DNA from: Deltaproteobacteria bacterium
GTDB lineage: Bacteria; Desulfobacterota; Deferrimicrobia; Deferrimicrobiales; Deferrimicrobiaceae
Direction of reading: 5' to 3'
DNA: 64,000 nucleotides
NCBI GenBank assembly: GCA_021815305.1
Contig: JAKAHC010000001.1
Location: 558,001 to 622,000 of the forward strand
A program made the position numbers and the translations under genes. The notes beneath the pieces were generated by a model. It saw only the letters and a program-made list of their open reading frames with translations, was not told the DNA's origin and did not search any database. Positions 63,864 through 64,000 of the stretch are shown piece by piece. Within the stretch, counting starts at the first letter, position 1, and every line of letters starts with the position of its first letter.

Positions 63864-64000
63864 CGCGTCTCCACCGGGGATTCGAGAAGGAAGAGGCGGC
63901 CCTTCGCGTCGACCCTCCCCCGGACGCCGAACGGCAGGGCGACGTTCTTCCCCTCGTGTCCCGCGGGAAACCCGTACCAGACGGGAACGGACAGCCGTTT
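63860..64000 (-). CDS. ldcA: LD-carboxypeptidase (LdcA/MccF family), C-terminal part
   Basis: Only the last 46 residues are inside the window; the rest lies beyond the right edge. They read VPVWYGFPAGHEGKNVALPF, then GVRGRVDAKGRLFLLESPVE, matching the C terminus of S66 LD-carboxypeptidases, including the GH...N segment that carries the catalytic histidine. The enzyme removes the terminal D-Ala from murein tetrapeptides to make the tripeptide that Mpl uses. The stop overlaps the hydrolase start as ATGA. Confidence 0.85.
   Translation of the reverse strand, partial: KRLSVPVWYGFPAGHEGKNVALPFGVRGRVDAKGRLFLLESPVETR

Overview
The window is 64 kb of GC-rich chromosome (hand counts of many lines give about 65-75 % G+C outside the CRISPR locus). 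It comes from a Gram-negative bacterium: it encodes an outer-membrane beta-barrel, lipoproteins, TatC, a murein-recycling Mpl ligase and LIV/Opp importers. Indolepyruvate:ferredoxin oxidoreductase, two phenylacetate-CoA ligases, a lone AmrS-type radical SAM enzyme, a probable PPi-type phosphofructokinase and the ffh-rpsP-rimM-trmD-rplS-rnhB-yraN order suggest an anaerobic or metal-reducing delta-proteobacterial (Desulfobacterota-like) lineage. This placement is inference; no rRNA or tRNA gene was seen to test it.

Left edge, 1-9.6 kb: a complete type I-C CRISPR-Cas locus, all on the minus strand, in the order cas3-cas5c-cas8c-cas7-cas4-cas1-cas2, then the leader and an array of 22 identical 32-bp repeats that runs off the left end of the window. 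The interference genes are clearly poorer in G+C than the rest of the window. A divergent SWIM-domain SNF2 helicase (9.9-13.3 kb) marks the return to host composition.

13.3-21.2 kb: a minus-strand seven-gene operon, TPR protein - small lipoprotein - oppA-B-C-D-F, mostly joined by 4-bp stop/start overlaps. 21.3-31.5 kb: TldD, DedA, a PIG-L deacetylase, TatC, a GAF histidine kinase/receiver hybrid, BioB, a VOC ring-cleavage-type dioxygenase, a phosphoglycolate-phosphatase-like HAD enzyme, a CPBP protease and an RMD1/YagE-family protein. 31.5-39.4 kb: pgk, a half-size ferritin-like protein, ligA, acylphosphatase, the AmrS-like enzyme, a small membrane protein coupled to a response regulator with a dead AAA+ domain, a zinc-type dehydrogenase and a small alpha/beta-barrel protein.

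39.4-52.1 kb: rsmI, then an amino-acid/aryl-acid block made of paaK, livF-G-M-H-K, an MFS transporter, an ACT protein, a second paaK and iorB-iorA. The proposed logic is import of hydrophobic amino acids, transamination elsewhere, oxidative decarboxylation of the aryl-pyruvate by IorAB, and CoA activation of aryl-acetate by PaaK. 52.2-53.3 kb: pfk. 53.4-57.7 kb: the translation/SRP cluster. 57.9-64 kb: a porin with its own promoter and terminator, an FG-GAP surface protein, and a murein-recycling operon (ldcA-serine hydrolase-mpl) that runs off the right end.

The most unusual items are the pseudo-NtrC regulator paired with a small membrane protein, the RNase HII gene with no ATG/GTG/TTG start, three apparently leaderless promoters, the 17-bp hairpin between livK and livH, and the composition step within the cas operon.
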